A DNA stretch of 49,572 nucleotides from a virus. Positions 19,101-30,100 of the stretch are shown piece by piece (positions within the stretch are counted from its first letter, which is position 1; each line of letters opens with the position of its first letter). The notes beneath the pieces were generated by a model that worked only from the letters and a program-made list of their open reading frames with translations, was not told the DNA's origin and ran no database searches. Location of the stretch: IMG/VR virus record IMGVR_UViG_3300020469_000072, positions 1 through 49,572 of that record; one strand, 5' to 3'. The translations under genes were made by a program, and so were the position numbers.

Positions 19101-22100
19101 TTCGTAAACTGTTAATCATATTTGATTACTTTGTTCATGAATCTTCAGGAGATTACTTTGCATCTCAATCATATACTGGTATATCATATAAAGAAATTCC
19201 TACTTATAAGTTAGATGGATCTATCAACTTCCTAAGAGACCAAGTAGACTTCCGTCCAGGTGTAGGTGAATTGGCATCGAGAGATGGTACAGTTTCTAAC
19301 CCATACTTAGTAGAATGTGCTTCTTTAGATTTTGCTGCAAGACAATTTGATACCTCTGGTGGTGCAGGTGGATCTACAATCTTCGACATACCGAAGGTCA
19401 ATACTGAGATCCGTATGGACTATTCATACTATCTTCCTCGTGCTGACAAGTTATACTTAACACATGATAACCAACTTAAGATAGTATCAGGTATATCCGA
19501 TGAGGAATTACCACCCCCAGATGGAATTGAGAATGCCATGCTATTGGCACAGATTGAATACCGTCCATATGTTTATGACGTAGAAAGAGATATTCTTATT
19601 AACCCTGAGATTATCCGTCGTTATACTATGAAGGATATTGGTGATCTTGAAACAAGACTAGAGCATGTAGAATACTATACTTCACTATCTCTATTAGAAG
19701 TCCAAGCAGAGAATACTAAGACTTATGACGATAATGGATTTGACCGTCTCAAGAACGGTTACGTTGTTGATGACTTCACAGACCACAATGTCGGTGACGT
19801 ACTCAGCGTTGACTACAAGTGCTCCCTTGATTTTAAGGAGGGTCATTTAAGACCATCACACTTCACAACTAACGTGCCACTTCAGTTGAATATGACTGAC
19901 TCACAGAATATTGTGAAAACTATTGGTAATATGGCATTGTTACCTTGGGATGACCATGCAATCATTACCCAACCATATGCATCTAGGACAGAAAATGTAA
20001 ACCCATTTAACGTGTTTACCTTTATTGGTCGTGTTGACTTAACTCCTGCATCAGATGATTGGGTTGATACTGCTCGTCAACCAGCTAGAGTAGAAAACGT
20101 AGAAGGAGACTTCTCTTCTGTATCTGCTGATATGCAAGTAGATGGTGATGGATTCGCTCCTATTCAGTGGGGATCATGGAAGACCAACTGGACTGGTGAG
20201 TCATTACAATCTACATCACAGTTTAGAAATAGATCAGGTTCATTCAGTGCAGGTGGTCGTAGACTCGGTAGATTGGGTCATGGACAAGGAAGACAAGCAT
20301 TATTTGTACATGAAAGAAGGACTTGGAGAGTTGTTAACAACCAAGCAAGACAGGGTATTAGGACTAAAGTTGTACCTAAGATTGATAAGAGATCTTTAGG
20401 TGATCAGGTTTTATCACAGACAGCAATTCCTTGGATTAGATCACGTAACGTTGCATTTAACGTTGAAAGAATGAAACCTCGCACAAGAGTCTATGCATTC
20501 TTCGATGGAGTTAATGTAACTACTTACATTACACCTAAAGTTATTGAGTTAGTTAAGTCATCTAGTGCTGATCCTAACACTAACGAAACACCTTTTGTTG
20601 TTGGTGAGACAGTTGTCGGTAGTATATCTGGATGCCAGTTAAAGATCGCAGCTGCAAATGATGGTTATACAACTGACCCATATGCTACTGGAGCTACTGC
20701 TTTAGCAGAGTCTTACGCATCTAATACGTCATACATTAATATAGATACTGCTTCATTAGCAGAAAGTGTTAACCCTAACTACTACGGTAATGTTAACGTC
20801 GGTGAGGTGCTAATTGGCCAGACTTCTGGTGCACGTGCAGTTGTTAGAGATCGTCGTCTACTAACTGATAATATTGGTAGTATAAAGGGTACTTTCTTTA
20901 TACCTAATCCAGGTAATGATTCCAACCCACGTTGGGCAACTGGATCTAGGACAGTCAGATTTACCACATCTAATACTAATGCTAAGAGCACTGGTAGTGT
21001 CCAGTCATCTGCTGAAACAATTTACACAGCAGCAGGTACATTGAAGACTGTTAGAGAAAATATACTCGCAGTCCGTAATGCTGAGTTAGTTAAGGATACT
21101 GTCAATGATGAAAGACAGGTCATGACCACTAGGACTGAGACCAGACAAATTGGTTGGTATGACCCTCTTGCACAATCATTCATATGTGATGAAGAAGGTG
21201 GCGTATTCCTAACTGGTGTTGATGTATTCTTCAAGACTAAGGATGCTAACATTCCTATCTCTATGCAGATAAGGACAATGGAAAATGGTTATCCTACTAA
21301 GGATATTCTTCCTTTCTCTGATGTAACAATAGCACCAGCACAGATTGAATTATCTGACAATGCTGCTATCCCATCAAGATTTACATTCAGATCTCCTGTA
21401 TACGTTAAGCAATCTATTGAATATTGTTTCGTATTACTATCTGACTCTAATGAGTATAATGTATGGATATCCCGAATGGGTGACATAGATGTCTCAGGAA
21501 CAAGGACTATATCTGAGCAACCATATGCAGGTGTCTTATTCAAGTCACAAAACGCATCTACATGGACTGCCGATCAGTATGAAGATCTTAAATTTACCGT
21601 TTATCGTGCTAAGTTTAACCAGACTACTGGTATTGCAATGCTCAACAACGCTGAGTTAGGTAAAGGTAACGGTGGTATGAAGAATCTAATAGAGAATCCA
21701 ATACTGACACTGAAACCAACTCAACAACTATCTTTACCAAGTGGTAATAACTATAACTTTACTATTGGTGCAAGGATTAAACAGACTCCATCAGGTGCTT
21801 CAGCAACTATTAAAGAGTTTGATGCTGTATCAGATCCAGAGAAAATTACTATCACAGATATTGATGGAGCGTTTGCAGCAGGTTTCCTAGATGCTAACAG
21901 TAATCCATTCCAAGGATTGTCTTCATCACAGTCTGTTGTAGTAATGGAATTATCAGCAATATACAATGGTGTGTTTACTGTTGGTAATGTCTTAAGTGGA
22001 TCTACTTCTTCTGCTGGTGCTATTGTTACAGCATACTATGGTGTAGGTTCTACACTTCCTGGCGGAGGCACAGCGAGCACGATTACAGTATATGCAAATT

Positions 22101-23521
22101 ATGTTACTAAGGCATTTGACCTGAGTGATACTGTATCAGAACCAGGTGGTACTAGTGCAACAGTTTCATCTCTAACTTATAGTGGTGATTCTTATACTGC
22201 ATATCCAACTGCTCAACCTTCTTATCCTTCTGATGATAAAGAGGTGTTGGTATATCATAGAAATCATGGTATGCATCAACGCACAAACAATATAGACATA
22301 AGTGGTATTATTTCTGAGGTACCTGATACTACCTTGACTACTACTCTTGCTCAAGGTGCTACTACTATTCAATTATCTGATGCAAGTCAATTCCATTCAG
22401 TAATTGGTGGTACTGCAATTGGTAACCTAAATCCAGGATATGTCAAGATTGGAGATGAAATTATTAAATACTCTGCAATTGCTTCAGATGGTAAATCTAT
22501 AACAGTTGCAACTAGTGGACGTGGTGCTAACAGTACTGCTGACGTAGAGCATGGATCTGGATCTGTAGTTGAGTGCTACAACTTAGATGGTATTCCTCTA
22601 ATTGAATTGAATAAAGTCCACACTTCTATATCATGTCCATGGCTTGACACCTATATGTTACACATTGATAGTGTTGCAACCAATGGTATTCGTGGGGGTG
22701 GTACACATGTATGGGCATCACAGAATGTCCAGTTTGAAACATTGACACCAACTGTTTCTACTATGGTATTACCAGAAACAACTGTTTCTTCTCGTGTGAA
22801 TACTACAACAGCAACATCTATAGGTAATGGATCAACATTAGTTGATCAAAATTCATTTATTAACAATGGTCAGTACTTGGATGTTGTATTAAATCAGGTT
22901 AATTACTTCACTGCCCCACAAATGATTTGCTCTAATATCAATGAGCAGAATAAATTAGATGGTAATAAGTCATTCACAATGGCAGTTACCCTAACTACAG
23001 ATAAAGACACTCTATCACCATGTATCGACTTGGATAGAATGTCATTGATTACGACTTCAAATAGAATCAATATGTGGCCTGGTGGACCTGAACCATACGG
23101 TCAGCAGAGTAATATAGATACTACACAGGATGTATCTACATTACCTCAAGGTGATCAGAATGATGCTGTATATGTTTCACGTCTCGCTCGCCTCGGTTCT
23201 GAGGCCAGATCTTTGAAGATAGATTTCCAGACTACTAGACATCCATCTACTGAGATCAAAGTCTACTTTAAGGCATTCAAGACTGGTGATAATACTGATC
23301 CTGCCACTATTGGTTGGACTTATGTTGGTGCACCAATAGAGTCTGCAAATGCTGTAGATTATGATACTACTGCCACAGATGAAAATCTATGGAAGGATTA
23401 TCCTTATGAAGTCCGAGGTTTGGATTTTAATGCATTCCAAATTAAAATTGTTATGAGATCTAAAAACCAAGCACGAGTTCCGTTAATTGCTGATCTCCGT
23501 GCTATAGCGTTAGCTAGTTAG
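16163..23521 (+). CDS. DUF4815-type giant baseplate/tail structural protein
   Basis: This is a 2452-residue protein. The N-terminus (N-I-S-P-Y-F-D-D-F ... F-Y-R-V-L-F-R-P-G-Y-P-I-Q-A-R-E-L-T-T-M-Q-S) is the start of the DUF4815 family found in marine T4-like phages; the domain spans about the first 500 residues and recurs in pieces to about residue 1250. Between family blocks are TSGA modules (for example near 17625, 18820, 20620, 20820 and 21990) and one RG module near 22400-22580. The C-terminal 300 residues are a beta-rich globular part. The gene stands where T4 has genes 9-12, so it may replace the gp9/10/11/12 proteins that connect baseplate and fibres. That role is inferred from position. 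No catalytic motif was recognised. Confidence 0.8.
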   Translation: MPQNTNLNISPYFDDFDKDKNFYRVLFRPGYPIQARELTTMQSILQNQMESIGQHFFKEGTMVIPGQVGYDLQVQAVVLQQSFLGVDLETYRTQINGQIIEGITTGIKAKVLYSIPSTESSKGYVTLYVKYVESGDTVSSSTTQTFQPNEQLLAENEITFGTTLIEVGSPFAQLLPVDSTAVASTAYINAGVYFIRGHFVDVPSSYLILDQYSNNPSYRVGLEVSESIVTPEDDPSLNDNAAGTSNYSAPGGHRFRIKTTLTKKPINDETDKNFIELLRINNSKVEQFVTHTAYSELERSMARRTFEESGDYVIDTFAIKARETLDDGFNNGVYTVGDTTQSKNTASDDLVTFEISPGRAYVKGYRTEFLTPQYVDAPKPRDFDSVQNAILAFRLGQMFKVYDVYGWPELTGEGVAAAYQVLELYDEWTANTTNTVTGRKIGRARCVQLQESSITGVWELWIMDPTMFTGFNFAAGNNAVAIGDVLKGRTSGAKGYVGDAGSGTHCWLEQVSGAFLNGEVIERDGRVVGTLEAAHTFNLTDTRSVLGRADSAGSGTVVFGCNLQLNDVRIIEGTTITIDSAGNGRLEGFRSKFSNDLRPGDVVTSTNTSEEGENTLRVQRVDVAGGINVTSTNAATGQSGFIFDYLNQYALLETGLKKGSGNSDGEVTALARMRPFLFQKDYQNGELSIDTPRTSMKSIADESFFVYRTFNNKTVVSGGVTISLPESEQFATLDDENYILTIMAESGSVWSVGGNLNIDALNEAGTLTVTFGADRQSITIDGLANVNTIKLTALISKNIVSKKIKTAAKMRCLNVLRTRINNDQPKYGLSYGNLYGTRIEDEEISFALNDVYNLHAVYESDNDADASAPYVVLTESTFFDNGSVVIGKTSGARGRVIQFINSTLRLYFVQLNEIPFAAGETITGQDDDGNVLTAIIDDADGSVVKGSKVVTSQYTLEHGQKPHFYDVSKITRYPQYTPPIRKLLIIFDYFVHESSGDYFASQSYTGISYKEIPTYKLDGSINFLRDQVDFRPGVGELASRDGTVSNPYLVECASLDFAARQFDTSGGAGGSTIFDIPKVNTEIRMDYSYYLPRADKLYLTHDNQLKIVSGISDEELPPPDGIENAMLLAQIEYRPYVYDVERDILINPEIIRRYTMKDIGDLETRLEHVEYYTSLSLLEVQAENTKTYDDNGFDRLKNGYVVDDFTDHNVGDVLSVDYKCSLDFKEGHLRPSHFTTNVPLQLNMTDSQNIVKTIGNMALLPWDDHAIITQPYASRTENVNPFNVFTFIGRVDLTPASDDWVDTARQPARVENVEGDFSSVSADMQVDGDGFAPIQWGSWKTNWTGESLQSTSQFRNRSGSFSAGGRRLGRLGHGQGRQALFVHERRTWRVVNNQARQGIRTKVVPKIDKRSLGDQVLSQTAIPWIRSRNVAFNVERMKPRTRVYAFFDGVNVTTYITPKVIELVKSSSADPNTNETPFVVGETVVGSISGCQLKIAAANDGYTTDPYATGATALAESYASNTSYINIDTASLAESVNPNYYGNVNVGEVLIGQTSGARAVVRDRRLLTDNIGSIKGTFFIPNPGNDSNPRWATGSRTVRFTTSNTNAKSTGSVQSSAETIYTAAGTLKTVRENILAVRNAELVKDTVNDERQVMTTRTETRQIGWYDPLAQSFICDEEGGVFLTGVDVFFKTKDANIPISMQIRTMENGYPTKDILPFSDVTIAPAQIELSDNAAIPSRFTFRSPVYVKQSIEYCFVLLSDSNEYNVWISRMGDIDVSGTRTISEQPYAGVLFKSQNASTWTADQYEDLKFTVYRAKFNQTTGIAMLNNAELGKGNGGMKNLIENPILTLKPTQQLSLPSGNNYNFTIGARIKQTPSGASATIKEFDAVSDPEKITITDIDGAFAAGFLDANSNPFQGLSSSQSVVVMELSAIYNGVFTVGNVLSGSTSSAGAIVTAYYGVGSTLPGGGTASTITVYANYVTKAFDLSDTVSEPGGTSATVSSLTYSGDSYTAYPTAQPSYPSDDKEVLVYHRNHGMHQRTNNIDISGIISEVPDTTLTTTLAQGATTIQLSDASQFHSVIGGTAIGNLNPGYVKIGDEIIKYSAIASDGKSITVATSGRGANSTADVEHGSGSVVECYNLDGIPLIELNKVHTSISCPWLDTYMLHIDSVATNGIRGGGTHVWASQNVQFETLTPTVSTMVLPETTVSSRVNTTTATSIGNGSTLVDQNSFINNGQYLDVVLNQVNYFTAPQMICSNINEQNKLDGNKSFTMAVTLTTDKDTLSPCIDLDRMSLITTSNRINMWPGGPEPYGQQSNIDTTQDVSTLPQGDQNDAVYVSRLARLGSEARSLKIDFQTTRHPSTEIKVYFKAFKTGDNTDPATIGWTYVGAPIESANAVDYDTTATDENLWKDYPYEVRGLDFNAFQIKIVMRSKNQARVPLIADLRAIALAS

Positions 23522-23580
23522 AACTTGTTTCCCAACCCTTACATGGTTGAGTTTAATATTTATTATTCCTTTTGTCAAGT

Positions 23581-23850
23581 ATGCAAGAAAACCAGGACCA
23601 TATACAAATATTTAAAGCAGACCTAATCCCTGTCGAAAACAGGGAAGGCTGGTTTAGAGATCCTGATTCTCATGCCGTAGTGAATTGTAACAAATCACAG
23701 TATGAGCAATACATGGCATCATATAATAAACGTGAGATGAAGGAGAAATCCTTCAACACTTTACAAAATGACGTGGATGCATTAAAATCAGATATAAGTG
23801 ACATGAAGTCAATGCTTTTAAAATTAGTGGAGAAAAACAATGCCAGTTGA
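23581..23850 (+). CDS. Small conserved phage protein, C-terminal coiled coil
   Basis: This is an 89-residue protein from the ATG at 23581 (a TTG three codons earlier is also open). It has an N-terminal globular part (N-R-E-G-W-F-R-D-P-D-S-H-A-V-V-N-C near residues 22-38) followed by a heptad-rich C-terminus (about 60-85: L-Q-N-D-V-D-A-L-K-S-D-I-S-D-M-K-S-M-L) that looks like a coiled coil. Its last 11 nt overlap the next small gene. I recall similar small proteins beside fibre genes in marine T4-like phages but do not know a function. A virion or assembly adaptor is a guess from position. Confidence 0.7.
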   Translation: MQENQDHIQIFKADLIPVENREGWFRDPDSHAVVNCNKSQYEQYMASYNKREMKEKSFNTLQNDVDALKSDISDMKSMLLKLVEKNNAS

Positions 23851-24058
23851 TGTGACAGAAAACAAAGCCCCAGAAGAACTTCTAGGGGAATTTAAAGAAA
23901 GATATCAAACAATCCTCGGTGAGAATCAACAACTCGCTAAGAAGATTAAAGATAACGAGCAGACTGCTCTTAAGCTATTAGGTGCTATAGAAACACTAGA
24001 GTACCTTAATCCTCCAGAAGAGGTACCAGCAGAAGAGCCAGCACCTGTGGACGCATAA
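23840..24058 (+). CDS. Small acidic coiled-coil protein
   Basis: This is a 72-residue protein. Residues 10-55 are helical with heptad spacing (L-L-G-E-F-K-E-R-Y-Q-T-I-L-G-E-N-Q-Q-L-A), and the C-terminus is Pro/Glu rich (P-P-E-E-V-P-A-E-E-P-A-P-V-D-A). The ATG lies inside the end of the preceding coding region, and GTGGAGAAAA upstream may serve as the ribosome binding site. The overlap suggests co-translation with the 89-residue coiled-coil protein and perhaps a shared complex. Function unknown. Confidence 0.7.
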   Translation: MPVDVTENKAPEELLGEFKERYQTILGENQQLAKKIKDNEQTALKLLGAIETLEYLNPPEEVPAEEPAPVDA

Positions 24059-24061
24059 ATA
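24055..24061 (+). promoter_or_regulatory. Late-promoter box ATAAATA before the tail fibre
   Basis: CATAAATAAA overlaps the stop codon of the small coiled-coil gene and lies 39 nt before the ATG of the giant fibre gene. Spacing and sequence fit a T4-type late promoter. Confidence 0.55.
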
Positions 24062-24100
24062 AACCAGTAAGACTGTGCTCTGAAGGATCCCCTTAAGTAA

Positions 24101-27100
24101 ATGGCAAATAGAATACAACTAAGACGTGATGGTGCACAGCAGTGGGCTAACGTCAACCCCATCCTTGCTCAAGGTGAGTTAGGTATCGAAATTGATACTT
24201 CTCGACTGAAAGTAGGAGATGGTGTCACCGCTTGGAACTCTCTTAAATATGAGAGACCAATAGAAACTGAGTCAAACACTGCAAACACACTAGTAAAAAG
24301 AGATGCTGACGGTAACTTTGAAGCAGGTGCCATTACTGCCTCACTCGTTGGTAACTCTGCAACTGCAACAAGATTAGCAAACGCTCGACAAATTGCCCTA
24401 GGTGGTGATATGTCGGGTAGTGGTACGTTCGATGGATCCTCGAATTTAACCATTACTTCAGAGTTGAATTATGTTACAACTCTTCCACATTATGATGCTA
24501 ACGATCTTGCTGCAACAGGTACGTACAGTCAGGTAACAATTGACTCTAGAGGTCGTATTGTTAATGCTTCAACACCTACAAGCTTAACTGCTTATGGTAT
24601 TACTGACGCACAACCATTAGATAGTGATCTAACATCGCTAGGTGCGATGACTACCTTTGGTTTACTTTCACGTCAATCTGAGGGTACCATAGTCAGTAGG
24701 ACAATTACTGGTGGTAGTCAACGTATTATTGTTAACAATGGTAATGGACAATCATCCAACCCATTCATTGATCTAGCAGACACAACAGTTGTTGTTGGTA
24801 GTTACAACCCCGTAGGTAACTTAGACACACCTCTTATCTCTGCTACGACTGGTGATGAAACAGTTAACACAACTAACCTTACTGTAGACAGATATGGTCG
24901 TCTGACATATGCTCAGACTTCTGCTATTGCTACTGCCAAACAAGGTACTAAAGTTGCTGTATATAACGCAGGTAGTGCATATCCTCGTTATAGCATAGTA
25001 AAGAATGCTGCTGATAAACTCTATCAAGCAATTTTAGATATCGGTGCTGGTGCTGGTGAACCATCTCATACTGATACATCTGATGCAGGATCATGGAGAT
25101 ACCTATCAAGTGCTGTTGCACCTCAGAAAGGTATAGCATCATTTGCTCAAGAAGATTTCGATGTAACTTCATGGATTGACCCAGAGCAGGGTGGTCATGT
25201 TACAATCGCAGAAAGAGGTGTAGATAATTTACAACTACAAAATAATAGAATTGGTTTTGCTGATGGCAATACCTTAGAGAATTTTGAATTAGATCAGGAG
25301 TTGACAGCAACTACTGGTTACAGAGGATTTAATTACCTTAACTATACGAAGGTAAACGATACAACTGGTAATCTATTAGTTGGTGCTAATAACCAAGGTA
25401 ATGGTAGTTCTGGTGCTATACAGGCAGTTACTAACATAGTAGTTACAGTAGGTGTAGACACAGTAGGTGGTCAAGTAACAGGTGTATTCTATATTGACGG
25501 TGTAGAAACACCTGTGATGAATCTTAAGAGAGGAATAAAATACATATTCAATCAGAATGATTCTTCAAACGCTACTTATGGTGGAGTAGGTCAACCTCAT
25601 CCATTAATGTTTAGTCTCACAGAAGATGGAGACTTAATCCCTGGTGGTGCTCACTATATGCCTGGGATTCACTACTTCTTGGATGGTGTTGAGAAAACTA
25701 TGGCAGAGTATACTGCTCAGTTTACTGGTGCTACAAATAAAATAGTAGAATTCTTAGTGCAAGATGAAGCACCTGCTACACTCTATTATTGGTGTCATCA
25801 TCATACAGGACAAGGTAGTAGTATTAATATTACTGATGGTGGTGCAGGTGAATTTGATGTTAATGTAAGATCATACTTCAGTCATCCTGATATTACCTTA
25901 GATGGTGCAATTACTCAGACAATTGATAAGACTGGTGATGGTCATCTAAATCTCCAACTTACCCAGAATACTGGGATGGATAGAAACTTAAGTATTCTTT
26001 CTACTAATGCTGGAGCTGGTAATGCTACCATTCTCATACAATCTGAGAATGATATAACAATAGCAGCAAGTAATGTTGCTAATAGAGTCCATGTAGAGGA
26101 CTATTGGTTACAGGATAACGTCCTGTCTACAACCAATGCCACTATGATATTAGACCCTAATGATGACGATGATGTCACAGGTCTAGTACAGATTCGTGGA
26201 GATCTACAGGTAGATGGTACAACGACCACGGTAAATTCAACTGTTGTTACCATTGATGATCCTATTTTCACACTGGGTGGAGACACTGCTCCTGTAGCAG
26301 ATGATAATAAAGATCGTGGTATAGAATTTAAGTATTATGACACGCAAGCAAGACTCGGATTCTTCGGGTGGGATGAAAATTATGCAGACTCTAACATATG
26401 GTCTAGCACTGGTGGGTTTAGGTTCCTCTACAACGCCACTAACACCTCTGAAGTTTTCACTGGTACTGACGCTCCTCTCATTGCTGGTAACCTCAGGCTC
26501 ACAACCAACACAGGATCAACCTCAACCACGACGGGCACGTTGGTGGTCACGGGGGGATTAGGACTCTCTGAAAATGCACACGTAGGTGGCACTGTTACTA
26601 TTGCAGGACAGTCAGAAGTTAATAATAATGTAATCCTTAAGGCAGATAATAAGTCATTTAATATACAGACTGCTGCTGGAGTAGATAAGTTTACTGTTGA
26701 TTATGATAACGGTAATACAGTAATAGAAGGTACAGTTGATATTCAACTAGAGACCACAGTTACAGATAATCTTATTGTAAAGGCAGACGCTAAGAAATTT
26801 GATATTCAGACTGCTGCTGGTGTAAGCGTATTCGACGTAGATACTGACAACGGTAACACACATACAGATGGTACTCTTGACGTAGACAGTGGAGTAACAT
26901 TTAATAGCACATTAGATGTAGATCTTGCTACTACTCTTAACAGCACATTGGATGTTGATGATGATGTAGTCTTCCATAATGACTTCCTAATGGATGTCAC
27001 TGGTAAGACATTTACTATTACCAATGGTACTGATCAGAAGTTTAAGGTAACTAGCACTAATGGTAATACAGATATTGAAGGCACTCTTAATGTCAATTCA

Positions 27101-30100
27101 CTAAGCACATTTGAGAAGACAACAAATATAACAGTTGATACTTCTGCTGATGATGCTATTACACAGACAGCAACTGGATCTGTAGATATAGACGGTGGTC
27201 TTAATGTAGATGTTGACCTTCGTGTTGGTGGAGATCTATATGTCTCAGACAGAATTGATTCTAAGGATGCTGGCACAGCAAGGACACGTCCTTCTCTACT
27301 TAATAACTTAGATGTAAGATATCGTGAGTATATCGGTAGTGTTGCAGCACATAATGCAGACTTTGCTAATGACCCAGATGCAAACTTAAGGGTTGCTGGT
27401 GGTGCAGGTATCGTAGCAGACCTACATGTAGGAGATGACTTCTATGTTGGTAAGGTTGGCACTAACGATAACGTAGAATTTTCTATTTTAGGTGAGTCTG
27501 GATATACAACTATAGGTCGTGCAGGACAGGGTGGTGCAACAGATGGTGCTATCGTAGTCCACGGTGACGCAACATTTAATAGAGAAGTTAATATAACTGG
27601 TAGTCTAACAACTGTAGGTAATGCAAACACTGATGTATTAACAGTCAATGCAGTATCACAGTTTACAGATAACGTCACAGTAGATGGCAACTTAACAGTT
27701 AACACCAACGCAGTTGTTGAAGGTAACCTCACAGTTAATGGTACAACGACCACGGTAAATTCAACTGTAGTTACTATAGATGACCCTGTATTTACTTTAG
27801 GTGGTGACACAGCTCCTGGTAGTGATGATGCTAAAGATCGTGGTATTGAATTCAAATACTATGATTCTCAAGCACGTGTAGGATTCTTTGGTTGGGACAA
27901 CTCTGCTTCAAGATATCTATTTGCTCATAATGTAACTAACAGCTCTGAAGCATTCTCAGGCACTAAGTCTGGTATTGATGCTGGTAGTATAAAACTATTT
28001 GATACAACTAATTCAACAACTGCATCTTCAGGTGCTCTAATCGTAGGTGGTGGTGCTGGTATAGGTCTTAATCTATATGTTGGTGCAAACTTAGATGTTA
28101 ATACTAATACTGACATCGGTGGAAACCTTAATGTTGTAGGTGATTTTGATCTAACTGATGACTTTAGAATTAATACTGATAAGTTTACAGTAGATGCTGG
28201 TACTGGCAACACATATGCAGAGGGCACACTACAGGTTGATGGTAACGTCACCCTAGGTAATGCTTCTGGTGATTCTCATAGTGTCACAGGTACAGTACAG
28301 TTCAACCAAGCAATCACTTCCACAGATATCACTGCTGATCAGATTCAGATTGGTGTTGATGCTGCTAATGAGATCAGCACTACTTCTGGTAATTTAGTAT
28401 TAGATTCTGATGGTGGCACAGTAAATGTTACCGATGATCTAGACGTAGATCTTAACTTAAATGTAGATGGAAATACAAAAATCGATGGCACTCTTACAGT
28501 TGACGGGAATGCTACTATCGGCAATGCTTCTGGTGACAATCATATTGTTACTGGAACAGTTACTTTCAACCAAGCCATTACATCAACAAACATCACTGCG
28601 GATTCTGTTACCATTGGTGTGGATTCTGACGGTGAAATTAGCACAACTACTGGCGTTAACCTCATCCTCGATTCCGCAACTGGAGAAACTCAGGTTGATG
28701 ATAACCTAACTGTTACAGGCACATTAGATGTAGATGGTAATACACAGATTGGTAATAACTCTTCTGACGCTCATGCCTTTACAGGTACAGTAACATTTAA
28801 TCAGGCAGTTACTTCAACTGACATCACTGCCGATAACGTGCAGTTGGGTGTATCAGGTTCATCTGAAGTTGATACTTCATCAGGTAACTTAACTCTTGAC
28901 TCTGCCACAGGTGAGACAATTGTTGATGATAACTTAACTATCAATGGTACATTGGATGTTGATGCGTTAACAACAATTACTGATGCTCTAACAGTCAAGG
29001 CAGATAACAAACTAGTCTCTATTCAGAATGCTGCTGGTCTAACTAAGTTTGAAGTTGATACTGATAACGGTAATACAGATATTCAAGGCACGGTAAACAT
29101 AGAGGGTGCTACAGTAATTGATGACACTCTTAATGTTACACAGGCAGTAGATCTAGACACTACATTGAATGTAGATGGTGCTGCAACATTCCAAGACAAT
29201 GTTGTATTAAATGCTGACAACAAAGAATTTGCTATACAATTAAATGATGGTACTGACAAGTTTACAGTCCAGTCGGCAACTGGTAATACAGACATTCAAG
29301 GAACATTGGATGTCAATGGAGCTACTAATGTTACTAACACTGTTGGTATTACTGGTGTTACCTCCGTTACTAATGCTACTAATCCTGCTAACCTAATTGA
29401 CACTGCTGCGTTTAACGTAACAGGTGGTGCAATAATTTCTAAGGATGTCTTCCTTGGTGAAGACTTCTACATGGGTCCAAATAATGCATCAACATTCTCT
29501 GTTGTTGGATCATCTGGTAATACTCTAATTGGGGGCACACTTGGTGTAACAGGTACAACTACTTTAGGCACTGCTGACGTTAGCACATTAAATCTTACAT
29601 CTAACGCTAACATCTCTGGATCTATTATCGTTAACACCAGCAAGTTTATTGTTGCAGGTGCTTCTGGTAATACTACTATCGATGGTACATTGGATGTTGC
29701 TGGTGCAACTACTATAGATGACACTCTTAATGTCACACAAAATGTAGACCTTGATTCTAATCTTAATGTAGATGGTAATGCTCAGATAGATGGCACACTT
29801 ACTGTTGATACAACCTCACTATTAAAAGACAGTGTTGTATTACGTGGTGGATCTAAGACTCTGAAACTACAGAATGGTAGCAGCACTGATAAGATCACAC
29901 TGCACTCCACATCTGGTAACGCAGAGATCACTGGTACTTCAACTCTTGGTACTCTTGACGTAACAAATAACACTACTATAGGTGGCACACTTGGTGTAAC
30001 AGGTCAGATCACTGGTAATGTAACTGGTGAGTTAACTGGTAATGCTGCCACTGCATCTCTAATTGACGTTACTGAGACTGCTTCTTCTAACCTAACTTAC

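Noticed and set aside
23522-23580. Possible terminator or divergent promoter after the DUF4815 gene
   Set aside because: No GC-rich stem with a T-run was found. AATATTTATTATT contains ATAAATA on the minus strand, but there is no minus-strand gene to serve.
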